DNA of 64,000 bases, taken from assembly GCF_026241135.1 (NCBI RefSeq), contig NZ_JAPFGA010000005.1, positions 124,001-188,000 of the forward strand, read 5' to 3'. Under the pieces are notes generated by a model. It ran no database searches, was not told the DNA's origin, and worked only from the letters and a program-made list of their open reading frames with translations. The translations under genes were made by a program, and so were the position numbers. Shown piece by piece: positions 62,733 through 64,000 of this stretch; within the stretch, counting starts at the first letter, position 1, and each line of letters opens with the position of its first letter. This DNA is from Galbibacter kalidii. GTDB lineage: Bacteria; Bacteroidota; Bacteroidia; Flavobacteriales; Flavobacteriaceae.

Positions 62733-64000
62733 TTAAAAAGTAGCTTTAACACTAAAACCGTATCGTCTTGAACTTGGCCCGTTCAAGAAATCAAAACCAA
62801 AGCCATTACCTACCCCTGTACCTGATGTATTTGGGTCAAATCGAGCTCCATCCGGAGTGTTTACAGCATCGTACCAGAGGTTGTTCCCAGATATTTTAAA
62901 GGACAGCTCTCCAAAAGGTGTTTTTTCCAAGATTTTTTTGGGTAATGAGTATCCAAGTGACAGTTCCTGTAACCTAATAGTAGTTGCATCATAAACCTGT
63001 AATTCACTCGGGCCAAACAGTACATTGGTAAAATAGAAATCTGAGTTATTGATTTGTATGCTGTTTGGTTGCCCGTCGGGGCCCAAACCATCAAGGATGT
63101 AAGTGGCCTCCCTGTTCAGGGTTTCGGGAATAAGCCCACGCCCCAAGAGGGTGGATATGGTACTGGAGTAGATATCGCCACCATGAACATAATTCAATTG
63201 AAAACCAAGCGAGAAATTTTTAAAAGAGAAAGAATTACTTAGGTTAGCCGTCCAATCGGGATTGGGGTCGCCTATTACTTGATCTTCCGGATCTTGCAGA
63301 TAATTACCTTGTGCATCCACAAGATATTCTCCTGTATCAGGGTCTCTTGCAATAGCAGTACTGTATATAACACCCAGTGGTTCACCTACAATGGCTGCGT
63401 TACCTAAGTTGATAAATCCGGCATAAATAACCCTTTCTGTATCAAGGCCAAGGTCTGTTACTTCTGTTTCATATGTAGTAAAATTCATATTAGTGTTCCA
63501 GTTAAAACCATCGCTTTCACTCTTTATTAAGTTTAGGCCTAAATCAGCTTCGAGCCCTCTACCCTGTATTTCACCAACATTGGTTTCTGTGCTTGAATAT
63601 CCTGTTGAAGGATCCAAAGGTCGACTTACAATTAAGTCGTTAGTAATTCTTTTGTAAAGTGATAAATCCAACGTAATCCTGTTGTCCCACAGAGCGGATT
63701 CCAGTCCTACTTCAATTTCGGAAACAGTTTCTGGTTTTAAATTCGGATTTCCCAATGCCTGTCCGGTAGTATTGGTAACCACATTACTACCACCTCTGTC
63801 TTGCAAATCCTGTGTGTTTAAGATTAAGGTAGAAGCGATGGGAAATGGATTAAATGTGTTAAACCCAGCTGAGGTACCGTATCCAGCCCGTAGTTTTAAA
63901 TAGTTAATCCCTTTATCTGATTTTAAACCTTCAAATACTTTAGTAGGGATAAAGGATATACTGGCACTCGGGTAGAAGATTGAACGGTTGTCAACCGAGA
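62733..64000 (-). CDS. SusC/RagA TonB-dependent transporter, C-terminal part (5' end outside window)
   Basis: The frame is open through the right edge: upstream codons encode YLKLRAGYGTSAGFN and similar barrel strands, so the apparent start at 63806 (a TTG) is internal. The visible part is the C-terminal barrel (LPEETVSEIEVGLE-like strands, GDPNPDWTANLSNSFSFKNFSL, ISGNNLWYDA). It is the partner of the SusD gene 25 bp downstream. Confidence 0.95.
   Translation of the reverse strand, partial: SVDNRSIFYPSASISFIPTKVFEGLKSDKGINYLKLRAGYGTSAGFNTFNPFPIASTLILNTQDLQDRGGSNVVTNTTGQALGNPNLKPETVSEIEVGLESALWDNRITLDLSLYKRITNDLIVSRPLDPSTGYSSTETNVGEIQGRGLEADLGLNLIKSESDGFNWNTNMNFTTYETEVTDLGLDTERVIYAGFINLGNAAIVGEPLGVIYSTAIARDPDTGEYLVDAQGNYLQDPEDQVIGDPNPDWTANLSNSFSFKNFSLGFQLNYVHGGDIYSSTISTLLGRGLIPETLNREATYILDGLGPDGQPNSIQINNSDFYFTNVLFGPSELQVYDATTIRLQELSLGYSLPKKILEKTPFGELSFKISGNNLWYDAVNTPDGARFDPNTSGTGVGNGFGFDFLNGPSSRRYGFSVKATF

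Noticed and set aside
62733-63806. Complete 357-codon TonB-dependent receptor gene
   Set aside because: The frame stays open and homologous upstream to the window edge; the apparent start is an internal TTG.

Overview
The window looks like chromosome from a member of the Bacteroidota, most likely a Flavobacteriaceae-type glycan degrader. The signs are two SusC/SusD outer-membrane uptake pairs, lipoprotein signal peptides on secreted enzymes, TAnnTTTG-type -7 promoter boxes, weak or absent Shine-Dalgarno sequences, and AT-rich intergenic DNA. No species name can be justified from the sequence alone.

Layout. (1) 1-3.5 kb: sulfur handling (TauE/SafE permease tail, persulfide-dioxygenase/rhodanese fusion, DUF2892 protein), then prmA-clpS on the minus strand. 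(2) 3.6-8.1 kb: dTDP-L-rhamnose operon rfbB-rfbA-rfbC-rfbD. It is disturbed by a 22-codon rfbB stub, a GIY-YIG nuclease gene, a four-helix-bundle (S23/Avd-like) gene, arrays of GTTAY/RTAAC repeats, and palindromic repeats inserted in frame inside rfbB and rfbD. (3) 8.1-10 kb: a secreted phosphatase-superfamily protein and a GNAT acetyltransferase. (4) 10.1-21.8 kb: an AraC regulator divergent from a complete-looking non-phosphorylative L-fucose pathway: GH95 and GH29 alpha-L-fucosidases, FucP symporter, mutarotase, dehydrogenase, lactonase, UxaA-type dehydratase, second dehydrogenase and FAH-family hydrolase. The expected products are pyruvate and L-lactate. (5) 22.5-29 kb: a membrane-anchored AraC regulator and a SusC/SusD pair that may import the fucosylated glycan. 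(6) 29-35 kb: msrA, small membrane and ferredoxin-fold proteins, then an array of short genes with four intact RibD-C/DHFR-like paralogs and several collapsed remnants. (7) 35-55 kb: a second glycan locus with no SusC/D. The minus strand carries AraC, alpha/beta hydrolase, carboxylesterase, GH53 endo-galactanase, two GH2 enzymes and a DUF1080 protein. The divergent plus strand carries a GH2 enzyme, an MFS sugar porter and a DUF5107-TPR protein. GH53 plus GH2 suggests beta-galactan or arabinogalactan. (8) 55-64 kb: a decayed gene, tex, a tRNA 3'-end scar with terminator, a VOC protein, and a minus-strand susC(partial)-susD-lipoprotein operon followed by an unknown exported protein.

Together the genes describe a cell that trims fucosylated and galactan-type polysaccharides, imports the products, and oxidises fucose without phosphorylation. 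The least ordinary parts are the repeat-ridden rfb operon and the decaying DHFR-like array.
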